64,000 nucleotides of DNA, taken from Lineus longissimus (Eukaryota > Nemertea > Pilidiophora > Heteronemertea > Lineidae). The notes beneath the pieces are model-generated. The model did no database searches. It had not been told where the DNA came from and saw only the letters and a program-made list of their open reading frames with translations. Made by a program: the position numbers and the translations under genes. The stretch is taken from NCBI RefSeq assembly GCF_910592395.1, contig NC_088316.1:17362001-17426000 (forward strand). Reading direction: 5' to 3'. Shown one piece after another: positions 36,751 to 47,566 of this stretch. Positions within the stretch are counted from its first letter, which is position 1. Each line of letters opens with the position of its first letter.

Positions 36751-36779
36751 TGACCTCCTTTTCAAGGTCACAGAGGTCA
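36751..36779 (+). promoter_or_regulatory. Nuclear-receptor-type half-site trio, unit 1
   Basis: TGACCT, 8-base spacer, AGGTCA, CAG, AGGTCA: an everted pair (ER8) and a perfect DR3 sharing the middle half-site. DR3 is the classical geometry for vitamin-D-receptor-type dimers. Occupancy is inference. Confidence 0.4.
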
Positions 36780-36919
36780 AATGGTGTAAATTAGCCGTTA
36801 GGATGTAACGATGGCACGTTTCTAAACTGCAATGACTATGGATACCAAATTTGGTACACATTTACCCCTTAGTCAGGTGATCTCAGGGACCAAAGTTTGG
36901 TCCAATATGATTCACCACT

Positions 36920-36934
36920 TGACCACCAGGGGGC
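36920..36934 (+). promoter_or_regulatory. CTCF-like motif, unit 2
   Basis: TGACCACCAGGGGGC contains the canonical CCACCAGGGGGC core. It is the best of the three copies. Confidence 0.5.
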
Positions 36935-37051
36935 AAAATCCAAAAACCTTAAAAATGTGATTATTCCTTAACTTCTTGCCCGATTGCCACCAATTTGATA
37001 TCATGGGTACATCTAACCACCATACAGTATATGTCACACAGGTTTTTAATT

Positions 37052-37080
37052 TGACCTTCTTGTCAAGGTCACAGAGGTCA
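37052..37080 (+). promoter_or_regulatory. Nuclear-receptor-type half-site trio, unit 2
   Basis: TGACCT-n8-AGGTCA-CAG-AGGTCA, identical half-sites and spacing to unit 1 although the 8-base spacer differs (TCTTGTCA here against CCTTTTCA). Confidence 0.4.
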
Positions 37081-37220
37081 AATGGCGTAAATTCGCCGTC
37101 AGGCCGTAACTATGGCACGTTTCTTAACTGCAATGACTATTGATCACAAATTAAGTACACATGTACCCCTTGGTCAGGTGATCTCAGGTACCGAAGTTTG
37201 GTGCGATCTGATTTGCCGTT

Positions 37221-37240
37221 TGGCCTCCAGGGAGGGGGCC
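37221..37240 (+). promoter_or_regulatory. Degenerate CTCF-like block, unit 3
   Basis: TGGCCTCCAGGGAGGGGGCC at the position matching units 1 and 2, but the core is altered and has an insertion. It is likely the weakest. Confidence 0.25.
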
Positions 37241-37365
37241 AAATCCTAAATTCTTCAAAATGCCATTATTCCTAGTAATGACTTGCCCGATTGGCACCAA
37301 TTTTATATCATAGGTACATCTAATTCTAACAACCATTCAATGTGTCACCCGGGTCTTCTTTGATT

Positions 37366-37394
37366 TGACCTACTTTTCAAGGTCACAGAGGTCG
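37366..37394 (+). promoter_or_regulatory. Nuclear-receptor-type half-site trio, unit 3
   Basis: TGACCT-n8-AGGTCA-CAG-AGGTCG. One base of the last half-site has changed; spacing is intact. Confidence 0.3.
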
Positions 37395-37533
37395 AATGTA
37401 CTGTAAATTGGCCATTTTGGGGAAATTGTAATTGCTTGGACCTACATCAAACCTAACACTACATGACACAAGACCATGCTCTTTATCCATCTTTCCTCCA
37501 CATGAGGTGAGCACAATGGCCCTGGCCATTTTC

Positions 37534-38032
37534 ATTTCATGGAGCTATAACTTGTAAGATATGCTAGCAATTTCGATGGTTTTTGCTGAACTTGGTCCTT
37601 TACAATGAGCTATAAAGAGGAAATCGACAAAGAAGATATATCCGATTTTAGCATTGGTTATTGAACTCCTAGGACATCACAGTCATATTGATGTATAAAT
37701 GGGGCAAGATTTCATCAAGCAGCTCTCAAATTACCTTTAATCATTGACATTTTGACAGCCTTGTTTTGTTGTAAGCTTGGGGGGGGGGCATACAAACATT
37801 GATACTTGTGTATGTCGTATTATGTTAGCCCTCAGGACCCCCCCAATTTTCTAAATGTAAGACCCTACTCAGACAGCTGGGTTCTATTCTCAGATCCTTA
37901 CCCATCTTTGCTAACCGTCTGTTAATGTACTGAATTGATTTCAGATACCCTTCAAGCTACAAGTATTCTTTCTCACAAGCAGATGAATAAAGTAATAATT
38001 GGTGAGTTGTGTAGGATGTGAACTTGTCTGAT
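37534..38032. other. Unique sequence, G10 tract, no supported gene
   Basis: Right flank of the composite element. G10 lies at 37779-37788 and a C7 run near 37837. Confidence 0.4.
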
Positions 38033-38095
38033 GTCGAGGCGGCCGAGCGTATAACAGTGCGGAGGTATTGGAAGATTGTGTTTGGATCGATGGAA
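38033..38095 (+). mobile_element. Possible tRNA-derived SINE head remnant
   Basis: GGCGGCCGAGCG around 38038-38049 resembles a tRNA A box. GGATCGATGG at 38084 is a degenerate B box (GGTTCGANNCC) about 45 bases further on, the spacing of a tRNA with a short variable arm. Stems are not preserved, so it is not a functional tRNA. Confidence 0.25.
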
Positions 38096-41000
38096 TTTTA
38101 ACACTACGGTTGAGTGAGGGTGTATTTGTGACTCATATTTTAGTATTGCATGGGAGAAATTATTGCTGATAAAATCTGTTTCTTATGAATGCAAAACCAG
38201 TGTTGCGGGTGATTGACATCAATTAAGGAAGCTATTATCAGTAAGACACCCATTCATATTGATTTTTTCTGGTCTGTCTCGGTTTGTTTTCAATCTGAAT
38301 GTAGGCATCAAGATTATAAAATGTACTCTCCAAGAAAGAAAATTGAAATTTGGAACAGTGATAGCATAAAAAATTGTGAATCAGAGTTGCATGTCCAGTC
38401 TCAATTATGTATTCATAGCCACCCCTAGTCTCCAAGAATAATCACCATTTCAAATCCTACCAACAATTGGCCCCCTTGCTGATACAATAAGCTATATTTT
38501 TCTAAGATGTTGAAGATGTTATTACAACATGACATCATAAACCACATAAGCTATTTGTACCGCATAGGTATTCATGGTGGCATGTCTAGCCGCAATTATG
38601 GATGCAAAACCAGCCTCCAACCCCATAAAAAATAACATCACACGTAAATTTCAGATGTAATTTGGCTCCCTACTGATGCAGTTAGCCATCGTGAAGACTG
38701 AGACTCGTGCGAGGAGAGTGGGCTGCGTAATTTGATTCTCAAGACACACCAGGTCCACATGCTGGAAAGAACTGAAGCAAGTAAGGGTGATTATGAGACA
38801 AGGTTTCACGAAGTCACATCCCCATTTCACTGACACATGTCACATGTCGGGAGCATGTTTGGCCTGAAAACCTGACATGATATGCAATCATGTAAAGTCT
38901 CGATATGTCTAGCCCCATGGCTACATTTTACGAACAAGATCCTTTGGATTGAACCTGTAGATCTTCGATGACAGTCAGAAGTCTCTTATCGTGTAAGGCC
39001 ATTACGTACTAGATTTAGGAGGAGCCTTGTCTGTTGCTCCTATTCAGTAACCATGATCTATACTTCCTGTGACCTTCACCCATGAAACACTAACCAATCC
39101 GTAATGCAGATTTCTTTAAACATACTTCAATCACCTTATTGTGTTTCTACTTGAAATGTATGCGCTACTTCTATTTCCATTTCCATTTCCTTACGTTTCC
39201 TTGTTGGGAGTATCACGGTGGTGATTCAGCAGACAGTAAATGGTTTGGGCATTTGATGACAGATTGGTTGACTGTTTTAGTGGCATTACTCAGTTGTCTC
39301 AAATCATTCTTGAAACCTTCAAATGTGAAATTTGATTGGTACGATATCTTGATTGTAATGAGAAGACTTGAAAAGCCGTTGATGTGAGGAAATTGGCTCC
39401 AGTGGGAGACTTTTTACCATGGATTCGGTGTCACTGACATCAAGTTCTACTGAAGAATGTCTAGCTGCTGGGCCCGTGCCAGTTTTTTTTAAATATCAGT
39501 AAGATATTGGATCGCTAGCACAAGTTCTGAATTATAAATACACCCACTGTTCCTATTTCACATTGATCAAAGAATTCGTACAAGCAGTCACGTTTTCAAT
39601 GACTTCCTGTTGAAAACAAACCATTCCGATCCCGTCTATCTCACGTTAGCACTTTCCCGTTCATCGGAAAATGGCTCGGCGTCCATCAATCAAAAGTCAA
39701 GCCAGATCGATCTCTGATGTTTGCTACATGTCGACGTGAGGCTTAGCCTTGTCTTCTGTCCATGTCAGCTGTCAGACGATGATAGTCTTCACACTGTTCC
39801 GTCTTCTTTAAATCCTCGTGCACTACGCGATGGGAATTGCTGACTGGTTATGGTGATGGTTTTTTCATGACGTCTTATCGATATTCTCATTATATGGATC
39901 AGTGTTCTTTTGACATGGTCACTGCTTGCATTGTTATCACTTTTAACCCATTGCACTTGACATTCTGAAAAATGAAATATGACATTTCTGTCTCGATATT
40001 TATTTTGCATTTACCTATTATATCTAAAGTTATTTTATCTCTTCTGGCCTGGCTGCCTTTTCCTCTTAAATTAAACTAGTTTGGTTTCATTGAAGTGACT
40101 ATAAAAGAGCTTTGAAGTCATTTAAGTTACTGGAAATTAGTTTTGTTTATATCTATTGGAACGCTTTCTGTTTTGATAAATGGTAGCTTTTACAGTCAAA
40201 GTTGATTGATAGTCTGGTGCAATCAATTTGGTTTTACTCAAAACAAGATTTAACTTATTACAATTTAAAAGTGGATCTGTAGGATGGGGCATTCTTATCA
40301 ATGTGGCTTTTTCCATTACATTTTGCTGTGATACTTATGTGTATCTGTTGCTTTTCTGCTGGTCATGGAAGGAAGTCTATTTTCTTAGCATCATTAAAGT
40401 ATATTGTGTAATATTAGAGAAATTTTTTAATTATGTGTGGGTTTGGTACACGGATGATTAGTCTCTGTCTTTCTCTGCCCTCCCAGGTAGGCCACTTCTC
40501 ACCGCAACGAAAGTGTAATTTGAGCAAAATTGGTACAATGTGTGATTTCACATCTCCTGATCACCCATTGTCAATTTCACTGGATATAGTCAGCTTTTAA
40601 ACTCAAGATCCACCGATTAGGTCTTTTGTTGCAAAATGTGCCATTTTCTGTAATTTTCAATCATCAGTGTCGACTTAAATTTTCATTTAATCAGTTTTAT
40701 TTTTCGATCTCTATACTCATTCTAAGGATCACTGATTTTGACATTATCGTAAGAATTTCAAAATTATCAACTTTTGACATTTTAATCCAGGCTGAGTCAT
40801 GATGTACCTTTCAACTCAAGTGACCATTGATATAACTTTCGTGCAGTTTCCATTGAAATTCTCTAGAAAACTGACGATTTCAACATGTCAATGAATCAAT
40901 TCAAATCGTAACATGATGTGGACAAGACGTTGTAATTCAATTTTGATGATGGAGGACTCTCATCCGAGTAGTGCGTTAAACCGTCAGCTTGAAAATCTGC

Positions 41001-44000
41001 CAATTCGTTGAGTGAACATGTCCCATTTTCATTCTTTATCCTTCGTGACATTTTATCATTAATCCCATTACCCGATGGAATTAACACTTTATAGTTTCAA
41101 ACTTCTGTGGGAATTAACATGTCAGTTTAATGTGCCTTAATTTGATAACTGCAGCCATTTTGGCCGACTTCTTCCACTTGAGCTGATATAGTAATGTAGA
41201 GTGAATTAAAGAGCTAGTTTGCTCCACGTTGATGAATGTTGCCTATCGCTCTCATTTTCACAATTGCTCTTGGATTTTAACCAAACCTACCACAAATGAA
41301 TCTGTATATACTGTCACATCATTGTAATCCTCTCAAAAATTCATTCCAACCACAACTGTTCCAGAAAAAGGCCTGAGACTCCATCAGTGGAAATTTCACC
41401 AAACACGCTTTCTACAAGGGTTTGCCACCATTGAAGAAATTGTATTAGGTAATAAACTTCAGACATTCTGTTGCTGGTAGTGGTACCTCATAATGACCCA
41501 CAATGCCAAAAGAAAAAGATTGGTGCTCATCTTGTAAAAAAATGTATGCTGATGTGAACAGATTATTGAAAAATGGTATAATCCTTGGAATTATCTCAGA
41601 TTAGCTTTCAAGGTTTTTCTTTGAAGTTACTTGATGAGAATATAGTTTGCAGTGTTAAATGACGCATGAAGATTGAACTTAATATGACTCATTAAGGCTC
41701 ATGTATCTTGAGACATGTCTGTACCTTTGGGTTGAAATACTCCCAAGGTCAAAGGGTTAATTTGAAGATGAAAAAGGGAAAGTTTCATCTTTGATGTTTG
41801 CTGTTTATAATTTCTAATATTACACGGTGTATCTGTTATGTGAAACCATTAGATCTGTCTATGAGTCATGTCTTAATTTGAAATATCAAGGTCATGTTTT
41901 GTGCTGCATTAATTTCTTCTGTCTGGGGGTAATCTATGGTATAATTCAGATTCTGCTTGCATTCAGATGATTTATCAAAGAAATGCCTGTTCGCTTATTA
42001 CCAAAATATGTTTGCTTGAAAAAATTTGAGTTATAAAAGCGTTTGGTTCAAAAGGTCGAAGGGGTTTTTTGGTAAAGAAAATGAATCAAAAAATACTTAA
42101 AGGGATTGGGAGTTGTGAATGACCCAGTTGAAACCATGGGTGGGACAAGCTTTAGTTGGCAAATCTGATTATGGGATCCTTGAAACTGTTGTCGTAGGCT
42201 AGATGACATAACATTGCCAAATGCATGAGTTGAAATGAGGACGGTAATGGAAACTATGATATCTTTTATAGTCAGCTTGCCCAAATGTTGCTATCCCATT
42301 AATTTTTTCAGCAAGCCTAAATTCATCGAGAATACTAGCTCCATCAAAAGAGTTCGCACTGTTTTGAAAACTCCTGTGAAAGATTACTTCACTTTGTGTC
42401 TCTGTTTTGCTTTAGCAATTAGGGCAAAAAACTCCTGGTTTTGTTCTTTCTGCTGTGTATGAGATTAAGAAGGTCATTAAAAAAGTTAGTAATGGGTTTG
42501 CTGTACAGTTGTTATTCCAAAACATGAAAGTGAAGGCACCTTCAGAATAATTAGAAAAAAAATCGATACGTACATCAAAAGATGATTCTAACAACGATGA
42601 AAAAAACTTGTTGAAATAACTGATTAAAAACCCGCCATAAGGGAGAAGGAAATGAAAAAAAGCTGTGCACAGATCAATAAATGAAATCAATAGAATTAGT
42701 TTTCATTCAGCTAGCACTTGTCTGCTAAGGAGCGAAAATGTTTCACAAAGCTTGTTATTTCACACTTTCTTGAACCCCATTAATTGACTCAATTCAGTTG
42801 GATCAAATTGCCTCCATTTGTTCACCCATAAAGACAAGTTTTCTCAATTTTTTCCTAATTCATCCTAAATCTACTTTGCTGAAATGAAAGAACCTGGAGA
42901 AATTGAATGTTAAAGGTCCTTGAGATTGCAGTCTGAATTTCATAGTGACTCAGGTTGACTGGGATTTGTAGTTAGTATGTAAAAGGTACTCTGGTGATTT
43001 TAATGTATTTGTAAAGGAGTGACTTGAAATAGTCCAATGTTGTCTCAGTATGGAAATTGGTAGATTATCTTCTGTCTGAGTGTCTCGGGCTCTCATTAAG
43101 GAGTAAAGTGATTTCAAGTCGTCTGAGAAGCAATTAAAAGGTATCAAAAGACCTTGAAGACTTGATTTTGATACTGTAAACCGTAAAATGTACAATAAGC
43201 AACTAGCCCTCAGACCTAGTCTAGCACCCAGACCCCAGCAATGCCTCCTTCATTGCGATGAGCTAGATTTCAACATCACCAGTCAGGTTCCAATGAGACA
43301 AGGCCAGTCTATGTGAATTACTCTGATCAGGCTATAGCAATTGTTGATTGATTCTTTCCCCTTGAATAAGAAAAAAATTATATCCAATTCTGCCAGACGA
43401 GGGAAATCAGCTACCAATGATTTGACCTTGGTATATTGTAGATTTCGTCTGCAGTGGGGATTATAATGATTGATTGGATAGAAATGGAGATGATACATAT
43501 CATTGGATTTTTCTGTTGCATTACTTTCTATCAAACTTCAATAATGGAATAAAGCATGTCAGCCGGTTCAGAGGTGCTTTTATTGTGCATTTCAAAAAAG
43601 GAATTGCAGAAAGAAAGAACGGTTATTTGTTATGGCAGCAGTGAATAAGATGATAAGAATGCAAGATAAGACCCGAAGAAGCCTTGATAATTGATCTCAA
43701 GTCTTTAACAAATCTTTTGTTTCTGGTACATTACCTGTTTGAATCTGGTGGCCCAAGACGGAAATGCATCTTTTAATGCCAAAGAAACAGCAGACTGTGG
43801 ATCAGGATCTTCCCAAAGAAATGCAAGGCTGTCTTGATACTGGTGATGTGCAAGTACCACAGATGAACTATGTGACAGTAATGCTTTGATCCATGAAAAG
43901 TTGATGGATCTGATTCTTACCACAGGCAAGTATATCTAGGATTGCTCTCTTTGGTAAATAATTCGGGGTTTGATTACTGGTAATTGACCTCAGGCACCTC

Positions 44001-44773
44001 TTAAAGACAATAAATTGGGCGAATGAGTCTTGGTCTTTTCAGACTTGATCACCAGTAGGTCTGATCTCAGATGACAGAAGTACACCAAAGTGACTGACTT
44101 GGCAGCTAAACCTAGGTATAAGTGTAGGTAGTTGTATCAGGTGAAATAGTTGATATTTCTGAAGAAGATATATTGTCATGTCTCCTTTTCATTTGTTGCT
44201 CAGTAAAAAGACTGAGAGCAGCTTTCAACAAACCAGGGAGGTATAATTTGTCAACCAAATCATCTGATGTTTGTAATTCAGCATCCCCATCCACCCAGAT
44301 TTCACTGGATAATACTTAGAGAAAACATAGTGTGTCTGCCAAAAAATGTCCCAATTGCCTTTGTCATTCACCAAAAACACAAATTTGAGCAATACTGTGA
44401 GGTATTGGCAACGCAAATCATGTGTGAAGGTGCAGTCAAGCATGCAAGATGCTCCTGGAACTCTCCCGGGATGTCAACTCTAATGGCTAATCAATAGATT
44501 TACTCTTTTAGCTGAACCTGATGTGAAATCTGGTCTCGAAGGGGTATTTCAGTGTTTTACACTCATGGATTGTGCCACGAAGATGTCAATACTCATCTAT
44601 TGTTTCTGTTGAATTGAGGAGTGATATTGTATACTAACTGATGTGAGAATAGTAAATATATATACATGTACATTGTAATGCCTCACTTTTTTTCCAAAGC
44701 AGGGCATTACAAAATATAGCCTAAGTCTTCAGCCAGTGCTACGTTCATTGAGGAAGTTGAAGAGGAAGATCGG
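38096..44773. other. Unique AT-rich sequence, no supported gene
   Basis: The longest repeat-poor stretch in the first two thirds of the window. A very strong acceptor (CTGTCTTTCTCTGCCCTCCCAG, AG at 40485-40486) is followed by 37 open codons to a TAA, beginning VGHFSPQRKCNLSK, but there is no donor or motif. A short ATTTCC repeat lies near 39171-39190. Nothing else stands out. Confidence 0.35.
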
Positions 44774-45105
44774 GTGAAAAAACAAATATTTGGACTTAGA
44801 AAATATTTCATCATTGAGTCAGTTCAAAATTTTGAAAAATTTTCAGAGTCAAAAAAATTTCGGGACTGATGATGTTTCTTCATTTTGAGTAGAAAAAAAA
44901 AACCAGTGAAAAAAATATTTGGACTTGAAAATTTTTTCATCTTTCAGAGTTTCATACGTTCAAAATTTTTTCATAAGTTCAAAATTTTTTCAAAAGTCAA
45001 AAAATTTTTGGAACTGGTGATGTTTGTTCATTTTGAGCAGAAAAAAAAATCAAGTGAAAAAATATTTTCAGTTGAATTTTTTCCCAAGTTCATCTTTGAG
45101 AGTTT
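44774..45105 (-). repeat. Family A dispersed repeat, about three monomers
   Basis: Same orientation as the 2.6 and 34.9 kb copies. TTTCGGGACTGATGATG and TTTTGGAACTGGTGATG, TTCATTTTGAG(C/T)AGAAAAAA and ATTTGGACTT recur at about 120-bp intervals. A/T tracts vary. An 89-codon Lys/Phe-rich frame across it is an artefact of the A/T tracts. Confidence 0.8.
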
Positions 45106-47027
45106 TGGCTCCAATCTTTTTGACTGCAGAGCAGGTCAACTAAATGATGTTTAAACCTGTCATATTTCAGTTATAAGTGTCAGCAATAAGTTTTAATTTG
45201 TTCCAAAGAGTTAAGCACTTGAAAAACATGTATGATGATGAAGTTAAACCTCTGGGATATGTTAATTCAAAGGGGAATAATGATACATGCCTATTTAAGA
45301 ATGATTAATTTGCGGAAGCACTGCCATGCACGTACTCTTAAGCCACAAACTTCATTAAAAGTTAACATGCCTAATTCACATGTGGAACATTGTGATTAAA
45401 ATGATGAGACATCAAAAACCCCAAGATAATTCAAAATCTATGCAGAGTTTAACTCTTTAAGTAAAATTTCGGTTTGGTTTTTAGGGTGAGAACAGAGAGT
45501 ATCAAAATGCAAGACGACAAGTAGTAATAGTCCCTAGGCCATCCCAAGGCCATAAATCTTTTCATTCTCGAACAATTCCTTAGCTATTCAAGGCTGTACC
45601 ACCTAAGTCGCAATGGCCATCTATGTCTTACTTGGTCGAATAGAATGAAGATTTGGAGATTTGATGGTATTGTAATTCAAGCTTGAGGGTATCACTACTC
45701 ATGTACATTGTGCCAAGTAAATCCCCATGTCTGTTTCCTCGGGAGGGGATACTGTACGAAAGTTTATCCACGAAGTTATCCCTCTAGCCTTTTTATATTT
45801 GTTACAGCTATGAAAACGATGTCTCGATATCCTGCTAAAGGATGTAAGTCAATGACAAGGCCTTGACAGACATGTGATATCAAATATAAAGGTGGAGGAA
45901 GATTTTGTGATTTCACAAATTTGACTTGCTCGCTTTCAACCTGTCTCAACTGACAAAGCAAGGTGTGAAAATAGTGTAAACGTCTTGAGGAACTAAATTT
46001 AAGTTGTGGAGTGTTGCTTCTCCAATAGTGGAGAAGATCCTTACTGAGATTGTGTCGCTGTGTTCTGGATGAGGGGATCTCAAGTAGGGAGTGGAGGGCA
46101 AGGTGTCTGGGTCTGAAGGTGTCATGATTGATAGAGTGGGCGAGGAGAGGGCACAAATGTCATATAACTGTAGGGGTTATATTAGTCAAGAAAGGGATGT
46201 TTTCTTCTGATGGCTGAAGGGTAAATTGTGCATCTTGGTGTTGCTGCGTGCACTGTGGGTATGCATTTGTGGTACCAATTAGTGACGTTGTCAAAATTGA
46301 TCAAATTGCTGCATAATATCGGAGGGTTCAGGATATTTCAACATCTAATGGACTCAGGGTTGATACCCTACAAAAAATGAATAAAGAGTAACCAAGTTAG
46401 TTTGTACACAAAGCAATGCTGCATTTAGACATAATTGGCCTCCAACGTATAGTTATCTGAAAAAGTAACACGAGCTGCAAAAAAAGGCTTTGATGTATGT
46501 TTCATTGAGCAACCAAGTAACCTTGTAATGTATCTTCAAGGTGAGTGCTGTTAGTTTTTATTCTGAGGGAAAGTATCCCTAAGGATGCCACAATTGGCTG
46601 TAGCAATGCAATTGCTTTATCTTTGTCACATGAAGTATCACGAGACATTCTGTAGCCAGAAAAAATGTCGAAGCAAAAAGTTGAGGTAAGAATATGTCTG
46701 AGACTTATAAAGTTAGTATATCCTTGAACTTTGAAAAATGTTGTTCGTATGAAGAGATTTTGTCTTTTTGGGCTAAATTGGCAAAGCAAGGATATATCAT
46801 GGCACCATGTGGGTGCGAAAGCTTATTTGAGACCATCATTTGATCAACATGTATTGGCGTAGACTCATCGTAGACACCTGTGATCTAACAGACTTTGATT
46901 GGAGCTAATTTCCCCTCCAATTAGCCAATCAGTGGTCATCTTGCAAGATCTAGAATAAAGCGCCAGCAAAGCTGATCGTGGCGGTAAATATCTTGCATTT
47001 CCTCTCCGTTTGTAGGCAGGAAGGGAG
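45106..47027. other. Unique sequence with one 126-codon minus frame, no supported gene
   Basis: The minus-strand frame 45776-46156 is the longest open frame outside repeats. Fragments such as HSINHDTFRPRHLALHSLLE and LLHYWRSNTPQLKFSSSRRL are Arg/His/Leu-rich. I do not recognise a family or clear splice sites. It may be a chance frame or a retroelement fragment. Confidence 0.3.
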
Positions 47028-47079
47028 ATGAGACGGTCCTAATTGATTGATACATGAGATGGTCCTAATAGATTGGTGC
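47028..47079. repeat. 26-bp tandem duplication
   Basis: ATGAGACGGTCCTAATTGAT and ATGAGATGGTCCTAATAGAT begin two adjacent 26-bp copies (47028-47053, 47054-47079) that match at 22 of 26 positions. Confidence 0.7.
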
Positions 47080-47410
47080 ATTGATAACTTATTGTTGCTC
47101 AGATTACCACTCGGAGATTGGAATTTTCTATATTGTTCACATTAATCATTGTCCAATGGCATATGACAGGTACAAGGTAATGTTCTGCAGTTAGGGTGAT
47201 ATTGAATAGGTTAGTGTCACAGTTCAGACCACCTTGTTGAAATCGTTGGCCAGTAAAATTCAAATAATTAAATTGCGAATGTTCGTAATGTAGTGAAATA
47301 CAGTAATGCCTTGATAATTTGAATGATAATTGGTAGAGTGAAATTTTTGTCAAAATGGGACAAAAGTTCTAATTTCAGCTAGCTCAGCTCATTTCTTCTT
47401 TTGCGTTCAG
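47080..47410. other. Unique sequence ending in an acceptor-like tract
   Basis: No gene seen. The stretch closes with TTTCTTCTTTTGCGTTCAG (AG at 47409-47410). Confidence 0.35.
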
Positions 47411-47566
47411 AATTCGGAAGCTACTAGATCAGCTTATGCTGCTGCACTCTTCCTGTCAGATAAGGAAGACACTGTCATCAATTGTAATGCTTCACCAGTA
47501 GACACTCAGCATCAGACAGCTACCTACTCCATGTCATCCCCCAGAGGAAAGCCACATCCAAAGTGA
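47411..47566 (+). CDS. Candidate terminal exon, unknown protein
   Basis: Directly behind a strong polypyrimidine acceptor, frame 0 is open for 51 codons to TGA (47564-47566). It begins NSEATRSAYAAALFLSDKED and ends SMSSPRGKPHPK. The composition (Ala, Ser, Thr, Asp, Glu, few Leu/Phe) is like real protein rather than AT-rich chance translation, and GC content is locally raised. A second register is open for 29 codons (IRKLLDQLMLLHSS...). No domain recognised. A weak donor-like AAA|GTGACC overlaps the stop, so an internal exon is also possible. Best of the exon candidates here, still unproven. Confidence 0.33.
   Translation, partial: NSEATRSAYAAALFLSDKEDTVINCNASPVDTQHQTATYSMSSPRGKPHPK

Larger units (their letters stand above)
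36506..37413 (+). repeat. Three tandem 301-bp units
   Basis: The landmark GGCACG recurs at 36512, 36813 and 37114, exactly 301 bp apart each time. Other landmarks keep the same spacing: GGTACACAT or AGTACACAT, the CCACNAGGGGG block, and TGACCT-n8-AGGTCA-n3-AGGTC. Much of the remaining sequence has diverged, with compensating indels, so the exact period is notable. All three registers contain stops. Confidence 0.9.

Noticed and set aside
44885-45154. 89-codon Lys/Phe-rich frame
   Set aside because: Translation of the A/T tracts of family A.
45776-46156. 126-codon minus frame as a gene
   Set aside because: Longest non-repeat frame, but no domain, no clear splice sites and composition not clearly protein-like; kept only as a remark.
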